Of a stretch of 64,000 bases of DNA, positions 6,746 through 14,498 are shown one piece after another (position 1 is the stretch's first letter; each line of letters begins with the position of its first letter). Source of the stretch: a virus. The position numbers and the translations under genes were made by a program. The DNA lies in IMG/VR virus record IMGVR_UViG_3300020601_000007, positions 46,124 to 110,123 of that record; one strand, given 5' to 3'. The notes beneath the pieces are model-generated. The model worked only from the letters and a program-made list of their open reading frames with translations. It did not search any database and was not told where the DNA came from.

Positions 6746-7029
6746 GCATTCAGCACCCCAAGCGTGATGATATACAACCCGGCAACTGTTGTAGCACCCT
6801 TTGCTGTTGCGACTTTACGGAACTTGAGCGTCCTCTTGAGTTCCTTGACAACATTTTCTGCCCCGGGGAAACCAAGGCCAGCGTAGACCAAGGTTGCTCC
6901 AAGAAGTAATTTCTGTTGGCGGGGAGAACGGATGTTGATGATGGGGAGGTCAACGAATCCGAGACCGTTGTTTCCCATCGAACCGAACGCTCGTGCCCGT
7001 TCAAATTGGACGTTGCGTGCGCTGCTCAT
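6742..7029 (-). CDS. Two-TM membrane protein with GLG motif (95 aa)
   Basis: The soluble N terminus contains NNGLGFVDL, an instance of the Gly-Leu-Gly motif that recurs in many small membrane proteins here. Hydrophobic stretches follow at about 40-56 and 76-94. The start at 7029 is preceded by CGAGGACC. The stop overlaps the next start (ATGA). It is probably a virion membrane protein with unknown function. Confidence 0.6.
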   Translation of the reverse strand: MSSARNVQFERARAFGSMGNNGLGFVDLPIINIRSPRQQKLLLGATLVYAGLGFPGAENVVKELKRTLKFRKVATAKGATTVAGLYIITLGVLNA

Positions 7030-7048
7030 GGTCCTCGCATGCCATCCA

Positions 7049-7498
7049 TCAAATTAACCGTTTCGTTGACAAGTCGAATACTGGCATGGGCATCTCGGTC
7101 AGTGCGTATTGAAATATTGCTTCACCTCTGCGGGTATTCAGATTCCAGCGAAGGTAAGAATATTCAGCAAAGAAGGCGCTGCCGTCCTCGTAATAGGTGC
7201 CGTATTTGTATGCCCTTGCCATGCGTTCGAGGGCTTGACGGTGTAATATTTTGTCCGCACCAGAAAAATATGGGAGTGCCATGGCGCGCTGAACGAACGT
7301 GTCGATGTCAGTCACGTCCGAATATTCGCTTGTGACGCCCTCGTCCCTCCACAATGTTGGTGGGTGCGGGACTTCACTACGGCGCCCATAGCGACCCGTT
7401 TGGTATTGGATGGTCGGTATCGCCGCAGCGACATTCCGTGTCTGGGAAACGAACAGCAAAGCAACCGCAAGGATGAGCACCGTGCGCCTGCTTGACAT
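7049..7498 (-). CDS. Secreted or signal-anchored protein (149 aa), paralogue of its upstream neighbour
   Basis: A hydrophobic N terminus (about residues 7-25, VLILAVALLFVSQ) looks like a signal peptide or signal anchor. The remainder is polar and aromatic, with a YGRRSEV segment and FVQRAM followed by helix-forming sequence. The protein encoded immediately upstream (7503-7865) has the same plan, with GQYGERD and YVDRAM at corresponding places, so the pair look like a diverged tandem duplication. It probably lies outside the membrane or inside the virion envelope. The ATG at 7498 is one codon inside the first possible start (TTG). Confidence 0.55.
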   Translation of the reverse strand: MSSRRTVLILAVALLFVSQTRNVAAAIPTIQYQTGRYGRRSEVPHPPTLWRDEGVTSEYSDVTDIDTFVQRAMALPYFSGADKILHRQALERMARAYKYGTYYEDGSAFFAEYSYLRWNLNTRRGEAIFQYALTEMPMPVFDLSTKRLI

Positions 7499-7502
7499 CA
7501 AA

Positions 7503-7865
7503 TCACGCCTTTGGGATTGGCCATGTCAAGTCGACTTTACGGTTGTAATACACTGCTTCGTTGATGGCATTCTCCAAAGCATCTCCGTTTGCGAACGTGT
7601 ATCCGTATTGGTAATTCAACATCGCCCGGTCAACGTATTCACGGATGGAGGAAGAGGAAGCCGTGTATTGGGGCCAGCGCTGCGTGAGGTATCGGTAGGT
7701 CGAAAGGCTCATCTCGGTGCCATACCCGGGCCATATTTCAGTGGAAAAAGAAATACGGTCTCGCTCACCGTATTGCCCGGGAACGTATTTCGGTCCAAAA
7801 ACGGTGTTTGCGACACCAATCAGTGCTGCTGCGATGACGATATTCCGAATGCTCAGGAGTTTCAT
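7503..7865 (-). CDS. Secreted or signal-anchored protein (120 aa), paralogue of its downstream neighbour
   Basis: It starts with a short basic segment and a hydrophobic helix (about residues 6-22, IRNIVIAAALIGVANTVF), then a soluble domain rich in Tyr and Asn. It shares the GxYGxR and (Y/F)V-x-R-A-M features and overall length with the adjacent gene product, which suggests duplication. The ATG at 7865 is preferred over a GTG at 7883. Confidence 0.55.
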   Translation of the reverse strand: MKLLSIRNIVIAAALIGVANTVFGPKYVPGQYGERDRISFSTEIWPGYGTEMSLSTYRYLTQRWPQYTASSSSIREYVDRAMLNYQYGYTFANGDALENAINEAVYYNRKVDLTWPIPKA

Positions 7866-7903
7866 GTCAGGCCGCCCTGACACCTTGGAGGTAGGCAGTC
7901 AAA

Positions 7904-8644
7904 TTAAGCGTTTTGTCCCATGTGCCCAAAGCGTCCGGCTTGAGGGTTCCCCGGTTGCTGTGGCATCATACCGGGCTGCATTTGGTTCTGCGCAGGGGGG
8001 AGGCCGAGGGTTCCACGGATGAGAGAAGAGCCGAAACCACCCAACGCTGCACCCATCCCCGCCCGTTGTGGCTGCATCATCTGTTGCTGTTGCATCATCT
8101 GCTGTTGCATCATTTGTTGCTGCATCTGCTGCTGCATCATGTTCTGTTGGTGTCCACCCATCAACTGCATGGCTTGCATGTCTGCCTGAGAGACAGCCAT
8201 CTGCATTTCTTGGGTTGGGACGACCTTTGACACCTGCATGTCGATGTTCTCCTGCGTGATGGAGGAATATTCCGTTGCTGCTTCAGCGTTCACGGTGAGT
8301 GCCCCACCTCGCTCGCTTGATGAGACAATGGCTCCGCTCTTGAAGAGAGAATACATTTCCTTCCGCACAACAAGGGCGATGAGGTTAGCGAATTCCGTCA
8401 TGAAATTGGGGTATGAGAGGAAGAAAAGGGCAACTTGATTCGGATGTGCTGCCATCAAGTGGTAAAACAGCGCCACTTGGTCCTCGTTGTTCATTCCGTT
8501 GGTCATGCTGTCGACCTGACTCATCGCAGCCTGTCCGGCCATAGCCGTCAAACCTGATTGATTGGCAGCAGCCGCAACTTGTCCGAGGCCATTCGGCATC
8601 AGAGATTGTGAGTTATTCGAGTTTCCAAAGAGTCCCATTTTCAT
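7904..8644 (-). CDS. Met/Gln-rich low-complexity protein (246 aa)
   Basis: Residues 1-145 are a normal mixed sequence with a hydrophobic patch (VALFFLSYPNFMTEFANLIAL). From about 150 to 195 the protein is almost entirely Gln and Met, written in DNA as degenerate repeats of CAT-CAT-CTG-TTG type. A Pro/Gln/Gly tail follows. Such tracts are disordered or oligomerising and suggest a structural or scaffold role. The start is supported by GGAGCGA before the ATG. The protein at 61500-62972 has a related Met/Gln/Arg-rich segment, so this may be a compositional theme of virion proteins here. Confidence 0.65.
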   Translation of the reverse strand: MKMGLFGNSNNSQSLMPNGLGQVAAAANQSGLTAMAGQAAMSQVDSMTNGMNNEDQVALFYHLMAAHPNQVALFFLSYPNFMTEFANLIALVVRKEMYSLFKSGAIVSSSERGGALTVNAEAATEYSSITQENIDMQVSKVVPTQEMQMAVSQADMQAMQLMGGHQQNMMQQQMQQQMMQQQMMQQQQMMQPQRAGMGAALGGFGSSLIRGTLGLPPAQNQMQPGMMPQQPGNPQAGRFGHMGQNA

Positions 8645-8687
8645 TCGCTCCTACCTAACGCACGTATGTCATGGACTTGAACATTCC

Positions 8688-9464
8688 TCATTGATATGCC
8701 TCCCTCATCGCTGTGTCAAAGGCAGCGTCAAACATCTGCTCTTGGCTTTGTTCTTGCTCCATGTATTCATTGATGGTTTCCGCATGGCCGTAGGGACGTC
8801 CGTCTGTCCCGACGCCATTGATGTAGTCGTAATCGAAAATCAACATCGAAATGCGGTTTCGCCCGACCGAGTCTGGGACACGCACGATGGGAATCCCATC
8901 CTTCTCGGCTTCAATGAAGGCTTCTCCCCACTTGGAGGCAAGGGGTGTTTGCGGCTTTTCTGCGGGTTTCTTGATGGGGATGAACGAAACCCCCTTCTTC
9001 CTCATCTGACGGAAAAAGCCGCGCTCGTTTTCCCTTTCTTCTTGCTCCATCCACTCACTGAGCAATTTGAACAACTGAAGTGCTTGTGGGCAATACGTTC
9101 CCGACATTGGTCGTCCACGCCCCGGGATGACACCGGTCCATGGTGTGAACTGGATTGTTCGGCCACGGTCGTCGAGAAGGTATTCTCGCTTAAGGTCCCC
9201 GTAGTCTTGATTGCGACAATCCACCCCAGTGACGACGCACTGGTATGGTTTGTTGTGCTTGTAGCCGAAGAACCCAATGGTTCGCTTCACTGGCTTCAGC
9301 GTCTTGACAGCGCGCTTGATGTTTTTCTTTCGCGCACGCACGGGGTCGGCGTGTCGGCTAAACTCAAAGTCGATGACAGGCGTCACCGCATCCCAGTCCA
9401 TGTTTCGGTTCTGTGGCAAGGTGCCAAACAGTTCTTTCATTCGTTCCTCTTGGTAGTTGTTCAT
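8688..9464 (-). CDS. Hypothetical protein (258 aa)
   Basis: A soluble, basic N-terminal half (RARKKNIKRAVKTLKPVKR, about residues 43-61) is followed by several aromatic strands and a Glu-rich region (SEWMEQEERENE). The C terminus is acidic and Gln/Met-rich. It overlaps the GTPase gene by an ATGA, so the two are translationally coupled. This places it as a possible partner or effector of the GTPase. No family is recognised. Confidence 0.6.
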   Translation of the reverse strand: MNNYQEERMKELFGTLPQNRNMDWDAVTPVIDFEFSRHADPVRARKKNIKRAVKTLKPVKRTIGFFGYKHNKPYQCVVTGVDCRNQDYGDLKREYLLDDRGRTIQFTPWTGVIPGRGRPMSGTYCPQALQLFKLLSEWMEQEERENERGFFRQMRKKGVSFIPIKKPAEKPQTPLASKWGEAFIEAEKDGIPIVRVPDSVGRNRISMLIFDYDYINGVGTDGRPYGHAETINEYMEQEQSQEQMFDAAFDTAMREAYQ

Positions 9465-10195
9465 AGGTCACTCATCCCTTTCATTATCGCGTCTTCCACG
9501 TTCCAGCCAACCATGGCCGATACAGCGTCCACCCTTGCCGGGATGCGCATTTCTTGGAGTTGGTAAAGGTGTTCCTTGAAAGGAGCGAAAATCGGGTGTT
9601 CTGAAATCAAACCCCGCTCCCATTGAGAATAACCCTGTTCATCCATCCATTCGTCAGCCTTGTTTGCGAGAATAATGATGCGTGAAGGACGCCACTTTCG
9701 CGCCTTGAAGCGCCGAATGAGACCGATTCCCCGTGGTTTCTTTCCTGTCATGAGGGACTCCACGATGTATCCGAGAGCCAATTGATTCGATGTGTCGTCT
9801 GGATTGAGGAGATGACGGTGGTCAATCATGATGATGAGCGTTTTGATTCGACGCTGATACATGTCTCGCAACCACATGGGGAAATATTCCTTGTGCCCAC
9901 CAATGTCCCTTGAAACGACCGTTTTGTGGAGGCCATCTGAACGGACCCTGTGGATTTGCTTTGTCGGCATTTTGTGGTTTCTGGTCAGCCAAGAGCGCCG
10001 GTGATGCGTCCTCTCATTTTCCCCCAACGGGCGAACCTTTCCTTCTGTCATCAATTGGCGGTCGAGGGTTGACTTCCCCGTCTCGCTGAAACCATACACA
10101 CCAATGTTGTGCGTGACGTATGTCCCTGCCTTGTCAAAAAACCGCCAGAAACCGTGAGCAACAACAATTGCGCTGGTTGAGATGGGGTCGACCAA
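9461..10195 (-). CDS. Arf/Ras-superfamily small GTPase (244 aa)
   Basis: All the diagnostic GTPase motifs are present. G1/P-loop is GFSETGKST at 35-43. G3 is DIGGHKE at 97-103, the DxGG variant typical of the Arf/Sar/SR-beta side of the family. G4 is NKAD at 178-181, and a G5-like SA lies at about 226. Family members bind and hydrolyse GTP and act as membrane-traffic or assembly switches. Here about 25 residues precede the core, and an insert of about 20 basic residues (RRFKARKWR) lies before G4. No ATG precedes the P-loop. TTG at 10195 is taken as start because GGGGTGA lies 4 nt before it and an in-frame stop follows upstream. It is coupled to the 8688-9464 gene. Confidence 0.85.
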   Translation of the reverse strand: MVDPISTSAIVVAHGFWRFFDKAGTYVTHNIGVYGFSETGKSTLDRQLMTEGKVRPLGENERTHHRRSWLTRNHKMPTKQIHRVRSDGLHKTVVSRDIGGHKEYFPMWLRDMYQRRIKTLIIMIDHRHLLNPDDTSNQLALGYIVESLMTGKKPRGIGLIRRFKARKWRPSRIIILANKADEWMDEQGYSQWERGLISEHPIFAPFKEHLYQLQEMRIPARVDAVSAMVGWNVEDAIMKGMSDL

Positions 10196-10199
10196 TCAA

Positions 10200-10418
10200 T
10201 CACCCCAGAATCCATCCGATGATACCAGCGTGACCCGATGCCTTGTAGATGGCGTAGTCGGTGACCGCTGTCACGACCACGCCAGTGCCTGTGAGAATCA
10301 GGGACCAGAAGGCGTATTTGATGCGCAGGTATCGCATCGCCCATGTTGTCCCCAAGTGCGTGTTTTTCATCAGGGATTCCACTTGAGCGTCCTGACTGTC
10401 GTTGAAAATGATGCCCAT
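10200..10418 (-). CDS. Small membrane protein (72 aa)
   Basis: One clear hydrophobic helix at about residues 36-54 (FWSLILTGTGVVVTAVTDY) and a second weak one at the Gly-rich C terminus (HAGIIGWILG). GGGGAGAGTG lies 4 nt before the ATG. The gene ends 5 nt before the GTPase start, so it may encode the GTPase's membrane partner. The family is unknown. Confidence 0.55.
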   Translation of the reverse strand: MGIIFNDSQDAQVESLMKNTHLGTTWAMRYLRIKYAFWSLILTGTGVVVTAVTDYAIYKASGHAGIIGWILG

Positions 10419-10436
10419 TTCACTCTCCCCTGCTGT

Positions 10437-10526
10437 TCATTCCACAATCATCGGTGTTGATAACACCGTTGGTCTCCACGGACCATGCGCTTGCATGTGC
10501 CCCCAGAGGCCGTTGGTGCACCGCAT
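10437..10526 (-). CDS. Possible 29-aa peptide
   Basis: A short frame starts in an ATG 2 nt beyond the stop of the 10528 gene and ends just before the ribosome-binding site of the 10200-10418 gene. It otherwise fills an unusually long gap for this tightly packed cluster. The peptide is Trp-, His- and Pro-containing with no recognisable features, so it may be chance. Confidence 0.2.
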   Translation of the reverse strand: MRCTNGLWGHMQAHGPWRPTVLSTPMIVE

Positions 10527-10527
10527 C

Positions 10528-11259
10528 TCACTCCGCTGCTTCGGTCATCGGCTCGGTCCCGCTTGGTGTCAAGTCGAGCGAACTCGTCGCGGATGATGGA
10601 GCGGAGGGTTGCGTAGTCGGGATAGGGGAGTTCAGCGTCAGTTTCGGGCCTATCGGGATTCCCATGATTCGGTGCCGGTCGATTCCGAACTGCTCCGGGG
10701 TCAGGGGTGCTTGCGGTGCTGATTGGCTTTGTAATGCCTGAATCTGCGCCATCACCTGCTGAATCCCTTCCAAGTTTCCCATCAGTTGCTGAGATTCTGT
10801 TGGGGTGATGACATTGTCTGCCATCGCTGCTGAGAGGTTTCCCTGATACATGGCCATCTGTTGTCCAAGAACCACCTCAAGTTGTGCCTTTTCCTGCTCG
10901 AACTTCAATTGTGCCATGCGGCGTCGGTTGGAGTTCCGCATTCGCTTGAGTTGTCGGCGGTGCTGGGAGGAATCCTCAAACATCGCTCGGTAGATGAAAT
11001 AGAACGCTGCTTGGACTGAAAACCCAGCGAACCCGTAGAAAATAGCGCTCTCGTATGCAGTGTTGAAGTGGCTCCATGTCCAGTTCACATACAGCAGAAT
11101 ACAAAACGCAAGCAAAATTGATTGGAACAACATGGTTCCAAGCAATCGCAACTCGCTCTCTCGCAACTGGTCCCGGTAGTCCTGCTCTTCGTCACTGACT
11201 TCACCCAAAAGGGTGTTCAGGAGCGGGTTGTTCCCAATGATGTCAGGACTGACAACCAA
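10528..11259 (-). CDS. Two-TM coiled-coil protein with Gln/Met-rich C-terminal region (243 aa)
   Basis: Hydrophobic helices lie at about 35-53 (MLFQSILLAFCILLYVNW) and 60-80 (SAIFYGFAGFSVQAAFYFIY). They are followed by a basic Arg-rich stretch (RRQLKRMRNSNRRRM) and a coiled coil (FEQEKAQLEVVLGQQMAMYQ). The end is rich in Pro, Ser and Thr. The start is taken as TTG at 11259 because GGAGGTGG lies 6 nt before it. The frame is open back to 11346, but that stretch overlaps the convincing small gene 11243-11413 in another frame. Probably a virion membrane protein facing nucleic acid with its basic segment. Confidence 0.6.
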   Translation of the reverse strand: MVVSPDIIGNNPLLNTLLGEVSDEEQDYRDQLRESELRLLGTMLFQSILLAFCILLYVNWTWSHFNTAYESAIFYGFAGFSVQAAFYFIYRAMFEDSSQHRRQLKRMRNSNRRRMAQLKFEQEKAQLEVVLGQQMAMYQGNLSAAMADNVITPTESQQLMGNLEGIQQVMAQIQALQSQSAPQAPLTPEQFGIDRHRIMGIPIGPKLTLNSPIPTTQPSAPSSATSSLDLTPSGTEPMTEAAE

Positions 11260-11413
11260 TTCGTGCCACCTCCAAAAGTCCAAGCATTTCAATCCGGTCT
11301 GCTGGTTCATGCGTGAAGAGTTCAACCCCTTCGGGGCCCTCCACAATCACCAGAAACCTTGCCTCGGAACCTCGCAGGGCCCGGATACCTTCCTGTATTT
11401 GTTTCACATTCAT
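11243..11413 (-). CDS. Small alpha/beta protein (56 aa)
   Basis: The ATG at 11413 directly follows the TGA of the upstream gene. The 56-aa product has natural-looking composition: an N-terminal helix (VKQIQEGIRAL), a strand (ARFLVIVEG), and a second helix ending in IEMLGLLEVARI. It overlaps the alternative N-terminal extension of the next gene in another frame and is preferred there. The function is unknown. Confidence 0.5.
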   Translation of the reverse strand: MNVKQIQEGIRALRGSEARFLVIVEGPEGVELFTHEPADRIEMLGLLEVARIGCQS

Positions 11414-11692
11414 TCAATTCACCTTGTAGGTTTTGAGGATAACCTGAACATCCTTCATTGAGTCAGAACTGAGATTCCCCTCCATCACTTCAAACAACTT
11501 CATGGCAGTTTTGAGGGATTTGGGAAACCAAAAGAGGTCGTATTTCGGACTTTTCTCGATGGTAATGCCGTTCCCATCGAAATTGTATTCCTTCGTGCTG
11601 AACCACTCATCGGGGAGTGTCATTTCCCAGTCTCGCGCCTCTTGAAGACCACGGACAGACTTCACCAACTTGACACAGACTTGATTCGTCAT
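11414..11692 (-). CDS. Hypothetical protein (92 aa)
   Basis: It starts at the ATG 5 nt after GGAGAGTGA, which overlaps the end of the thermosome gene; a longer frame would run inside that gene. The protein has alternating strands and Trp-rich loops (PDEWFSTKEYNFDG) and a C-terminal helix plus strand (MKDVQVILKTYKV). It is probably co-expressed with the chaperonin. No family is recognised. Confidence 0.55.
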   Translation of the reverse strand: MTNQVCVKLVKSVRGLQEARDWEMTLPDEWFSTKEYNFDGNGITIEKSPKYDLFWFPKSLKTAMKLFEVMEGNLSSDSMKDVQVILKTYKVN

Positions 11693-11696
11693 TTGC

Positions 11697-13235
11697 TCAC
11701 TCTCCGAATTCGTCCGGTTCACGGGCGATGATGATGTTGTCAATACGCAAGAGCATGGACGCCGTGGACGTAGCAGACTCAAGAGCGCGTAGAACGACCT
11801 TCATCGGCTCCACGACCTTTTCTGCTGCCATGTCGACGACCTCCCCAGTGTAGACGTTGAGGCCTGCGGTCTTGTTGCCCTCTGCGTGTGCCTTGCGAAG
11901 TTCTCGAAGGGTGGCGATAGGCTGCATCTGCCCGCTGTTCTCGGCAAGGGTCAGGGGGATGATTTCCAGTGCATCTGCGAATGCTTCGACTGCGAGGGAC
12001 TCAAGTCCACCGACGCTCGTAGCGAATTCACGCAGGCGAATAGCCAACTCAACTTGAGATGCTCCTCCGCCCGCCAGAACCTTGCCCTCTTTGCGAGCAA
12101 CGTGAACGACACCGATTGCATCATCCATGGCACGAGCGATTTCTTGGGATGCCTGCTGGGTAGGGGCTTGGACCACGATGGAAACAGCGTTCTTGTTTGG
12201 TGTTCCTCGTAGCAAAAAGAAACCGCGCTGTCCGTTGGTGGACTCGACCTCTTCAATGGCCTCGCATGTTCCGAGGTCGTCAGACTCAAGGTCTTCGAGT
12301 TCTGCCACGATGAGAGCGTTGGTCGCATCAGAGATGGCCTCAAGGTTGGAGGCGGAACAGCGGCGACAGGCGATGATGCCGTTGCGAGCGAAAATTTCAG
12401 CAAGGGTCGGGTGAATGTCCTTCATTGTCAGAATAACGTTCGTTCCAAGGTTGGCGATGTGTTCAGCCATGTTGGCGATGAGAGTGCGCTGGCGCTGACG
12501 GAAGGCTTCGGCTTCTTCTGCACTGTTGAATTGGAGGTTGGTCCCCTTCGCCATGGCAGGTAGGTCAAGAGCACCTTCAATGAGAGCGATGCGCGCATTG
12601 TCAAGGCTGGAAGGCATGGCGCTGTGCATTTTCATTTGACCGACGAGAATGCCGTCAGGAGCATAGGACTCCGAAACGGGAGAACCGTAGCGAGAAAGGA
12701 CATTGATGGAACCCGGTGCAGCCTGCTCGGTTGCCTTCACGCACAGTTCAGCCAGATGTTCTCGTTCCACTTCTGCGGTTTTCCCTGTCATGGCGGTCAT
12801 AGCGATGTCCAAGAAATATTCGTCAGCAGGGATGGTCAGGTCCTCGATGATTTCTTGGCACTTAGCAAGGGCGATTTGGTATCCATTGACGATGGTTGTT
12901 GGGTGGACTCGCTTTGCGAGAAGGTCTTCCGCTTGCTTCAGCAGTTCTCCGGTCTTGACAATGGCTGATGTGGTTCCGTCGTAGCACTCTTCTTCCTGCG
13001 TGCGTGCGACTTCCACCATCATTTTTGCAGTGGCGTGCGTGAAGTTCGTTTCTTTCAGGATGGTTGCACCATCATTGGTGATGACGGTTCGGCCAGTGGC
13101 ATCGACCAACTGCTTGTCCATCCCCTTTGGTCCAAGTGTTGAGCGAACGAGTTCAGCGACAAATTTGCCGATGCTGATGTTCACTTCTTGGGCGGTTTGC
13201 TGCTTTTGCTGCTTCGCGTCGGTGGGTTGACTCAT
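11697..13235 (-). CDS. Group II chaperonin (thermosome) subunit
   Basis: A 512-residue protein colinear with archaeal thermosome/CCT subunits (usually 510-550 aa). It has TLGPKGMDK, NDGATIL, the ATP-site DGTTSAIV (D-G-T-T), GGGASQVEL, and TAGLNVYTGEVVDM near the C terminus. The usual equatorial ending (ASMLLRIDNIII) is also present. These rings fold proteins with ATP and a built-in lid. One subunit gene is present, so a homo-oligomer, or assembly with host subunits, is possible. The ATG at 13235 lies about 35 nt after a TTTAAGCCC box. The C-terminal tail is short, without the Gly-Met repeats of many cellular homologues. A viral copy probably folds capsid or giant proteins. Confidence 0.95.
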   Translation of the reverse strand: MSQPTDAKQQKQQTAQEVNISIGKFVAELVRSTLGPKGMDKQLVDATGRTVITNDGATILKETNFTHATAKMMVEVARTQEEECYDGTTSAIVKTGELLKQAEDLLAKRVHPTTIVNGYQIALAKCQEIIEDLTIPADEYFLDIAMTAMTGKTAEVEREHLAELCVKATEQAAPGSINVLSRYGSPVSESYAPDGILVGQMKMHSAMPSSLDNARIALIEGALDLPAMAKGTNLQFNSAEEAEAFRQRQRTLIANMAEHIANLGTNVILTMKDIHPTLAEIFARNGIIACRRCSASNLEAISDATNALIVAELEDLESDDLGTCEAIEEVESTNGQRGFFLLRGTPNKNAVSIVVQAPTQQASQEIARAMDDAIGVVHVARKEGKVLAGGGASQVELAIRLREFATSVGGLESLAVEAFADALEIIPLTLAENSGQMQPIATLRELRKAHAEGNKTAGLNVYTGEVVDMAAEKVVEPMKVVLRALESATSTASMLLRIDNIIIAREPDEFGE

Positions 13236-13263
13236 GTTTCTCAGAAGGGCCCGTTTGACAAGT

Positions 13264-13274
13264 GGGCTTAAAGG
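13264..13274 (-). promoter_or_regulatory. Promoter of the thermosome gene
   Basis: On the - strand this reads CCTTTAAGCCC, followed by AC. It is centred about 35 nt before the ATG, which would give a leader of about 8 nt. It lies just after the stop of the upstream gene, so the chaperonin can be transcribed apart from the beta-rich protein gene. Confidence 0.5.
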
Positions 13275-13281
13275 AAGCGGC

Positions 13282-13749
13282 TCAAACCGCAATCCAATGA
13301 AGGGTCTGACTGCCACTGGCTGCACACAAGAAAATGGATGAACCACGTGTGATTTCAAGGGTCAGCGAACCACCTGCCGCAATTGGGAAGCCGACGGTTG
13401 CTGAAGTCGCTGAATTTCCTACCCGAATGACTTGCCCGTTTCCAGAATCTGCGCTGAGCGTGATGCTACGTTGCGCGACAATCGGGATGATTTGATTGTT
13501 GGTCCCGCTTGCATAGGCGTCGGAATAATAGTCGTCAAGAGAACGTGCGGTGTTCGTGATGGTCATCGACACGAAGCCGTATTCAGTCCCTCCTGCACTG
13601 CGCAGTGATGGGAACTTCTCAACGCCACTATCTACGGTCTTCAATTTGGCGTAAGCGGAATCAGAATCAACCACGCCTTCGAGGGGGTAATTGTCAGCCC
13701 CACCCGAACTGGGTCCTTTGCGCTTGACGCTTATGGGTTCTCCTGCCAT
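13282..13749 (-). CDS. Beta-rich virion-like protein (155 aa)
   Basis: The sequence is rich in Ser, Thr, Gly and Ala and alternates short strands, ending in SLTLEITRGSSIFLCAASG and a hydrophobic strand LHWIAV. This composition is typical of small phage and virus structural proteins with a beta-sandwich. No signal peptide or membrane segment is seen. It is the first gene of the - strand chain to 5322 and is divergent from the zinc protein at 13831. A minor capsid or decoration role is inferred, not shown. Confidence 0.55.
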   Translation of the reverse strand: MAGEPISVKRKGPSSGGADNYPLEGVVDSDSAYAKLKTVDSGVEKFPSLRSAGGTEYGFVSMTITNTARSLDDYYSDAYASGTNNQIIPIVAQRSITLSADSGNGQVIRVGNSATSATVGFPIAAGGSLTLEITRGSSIFLCAASGSQTLHWIAV

Positions 13750-13798
13750 GATGACAATGCAGGGTGCTCTTGCTCTTGAGTGTTTCTGAACATGGGAT

Positions 13799-13807
13799 GC
13801 TTTATGA
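13799..13807. promoter_or_regulatory. Shared TATA-like box between divergent genes
   Basis: On the + strand TTTATGACC is centred 27 nt before the ATG at 13831 (leaderless). On the - strand the same bases read TCATAAAGC and lie about 54 nt before the ATG at 13749. The box may serve both directions. Confidence 0.5.
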
Positions 13808-13830
13808 CCACAACGTCAAGAGCGTGCAGC

Positions 13831-14268
13831 ATGAAGGTCGTAAGCCGCCCGGAAGTCAAAGGTCCAACAGGGAACTGCAAAGCATGTGGGTCAGTGACTC
13901 GCTCACACATCCTCGAGAAAGCCACTTATGAGGAATACGAAATCGTCACATCGGAAGAATACGAAGAATACGTTGACGACTTTGAAGAGGAAACCGGAGA
14001 GGAGGAAATTGAACTCCGATACCGTTTGCTTGACCGTCCGACTGTCATGTGTCATCGTTGCTGGGTTCCCTTCCGAGAGGCTCAGTGCACTCACCTTGAA
14101 GAGCACCTCGAAGAATGGCTGGAGGCCCCGCTGGAACACACTCCAAAAATCAAAGTGTTCCTTGCCCGATGGAAATACCACTGCTTTGACGAAATTGCAG
14201 ACAAAGGCAAAGACAACGTCCGTTCTCTTCGCACTGCCATCAAGGAGGCGATGTTGAATGTCGAATGA
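13831..14268 (+). CDS. Acidic zinc-binding protein (145 aa)
   Basis: The ATG at 13831 is chosen by its distance from the TATA box; longer frames begin at GTG 13780 or ATG 13804. Cys pairs occur at CKACG near residue 15 and CHRCW near residue 73. They are separated by a very acidic segment rich in Glu and Tyr (EEYEEYVDDFEEETGEEE), with further Cys and His after them. The arrangement is a split zinc ribbon with an acidic insert, as in some transcription-factor-like proteins. The role is unknown. It overlaps the next gene by 11 nt. Confidence 0.6.
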   Translation: MKVVSRPEVKGPTGNCKACGSVTRSHILEKATYEEYEIVTSEEYEEYVDDFEEETGEEEIELRYRLLDRPTVMCHRCWVPFREAQCTHLEEHLEEWLEAPLEHTPKIKVFLARWKYHCFDEIADKGKDNVRSLRTAIKEAMLNVE

Positions 14269-14488
14269 AAAAGCCATGGCCATCATTGACGACTGTCGTG
14301 CTCGTCTCCAAGAAGCCGGGGTCGAGGATGTCATGATTGCGATGGGCGGGGAGGGCGGGGTTGCTTTCTCCTTCAGTGGCGCTACGAAGACACTCGCCTA
14401 CCTCTCAATGTCTGCATGGCTTGAAGTCATGATGTCGTCCATGGCGAGTCAGCATGTGGAATCAGGACCACTGACAGATGATATTTGA
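14258..14488 (+). CDS. Hypothetical small protein (76 aa)
   Basis: It begins inside the 3' end of the upstream gene. The protein looks like a compact alpha/beta fold: helix (MAIIDDCRARLQEAG), strands DVMIAMGGEGGVAFSFSG, and a Met-rich helix (LSMSAWLEVMMSSMA). No family is recognised. Its start region and stop overlap neighbours, consistent with a three- or four-gene operon of zinc and helper proteins. Confidence 0.5.
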   Translation: MSNEKAMAIIDDCRARLQEAGVEDVMIAMGGEGGVAFSFSGATKTLAYLSMSAWLEVMMSSMASQHVESGPLTDDI

Positions 14489-14498
14489 GGTTGGTAAC

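Noticed and set aside
8060-8160. Repetitive tract that could suggest a CRISPR or tandem-repeat array
   Set aside because: It is degenerate Gln/Met codon repetition inside a coding frame, with no spacers and variable unit length.
11260-11346. N-terminal extension of the 10528 gene to 11346
   Set aside because: The extension overlaps the 56-aa gene 11243-11413, whose sequence looks more protein-like. A strong GGAGGTGG precedes the internal TTG.
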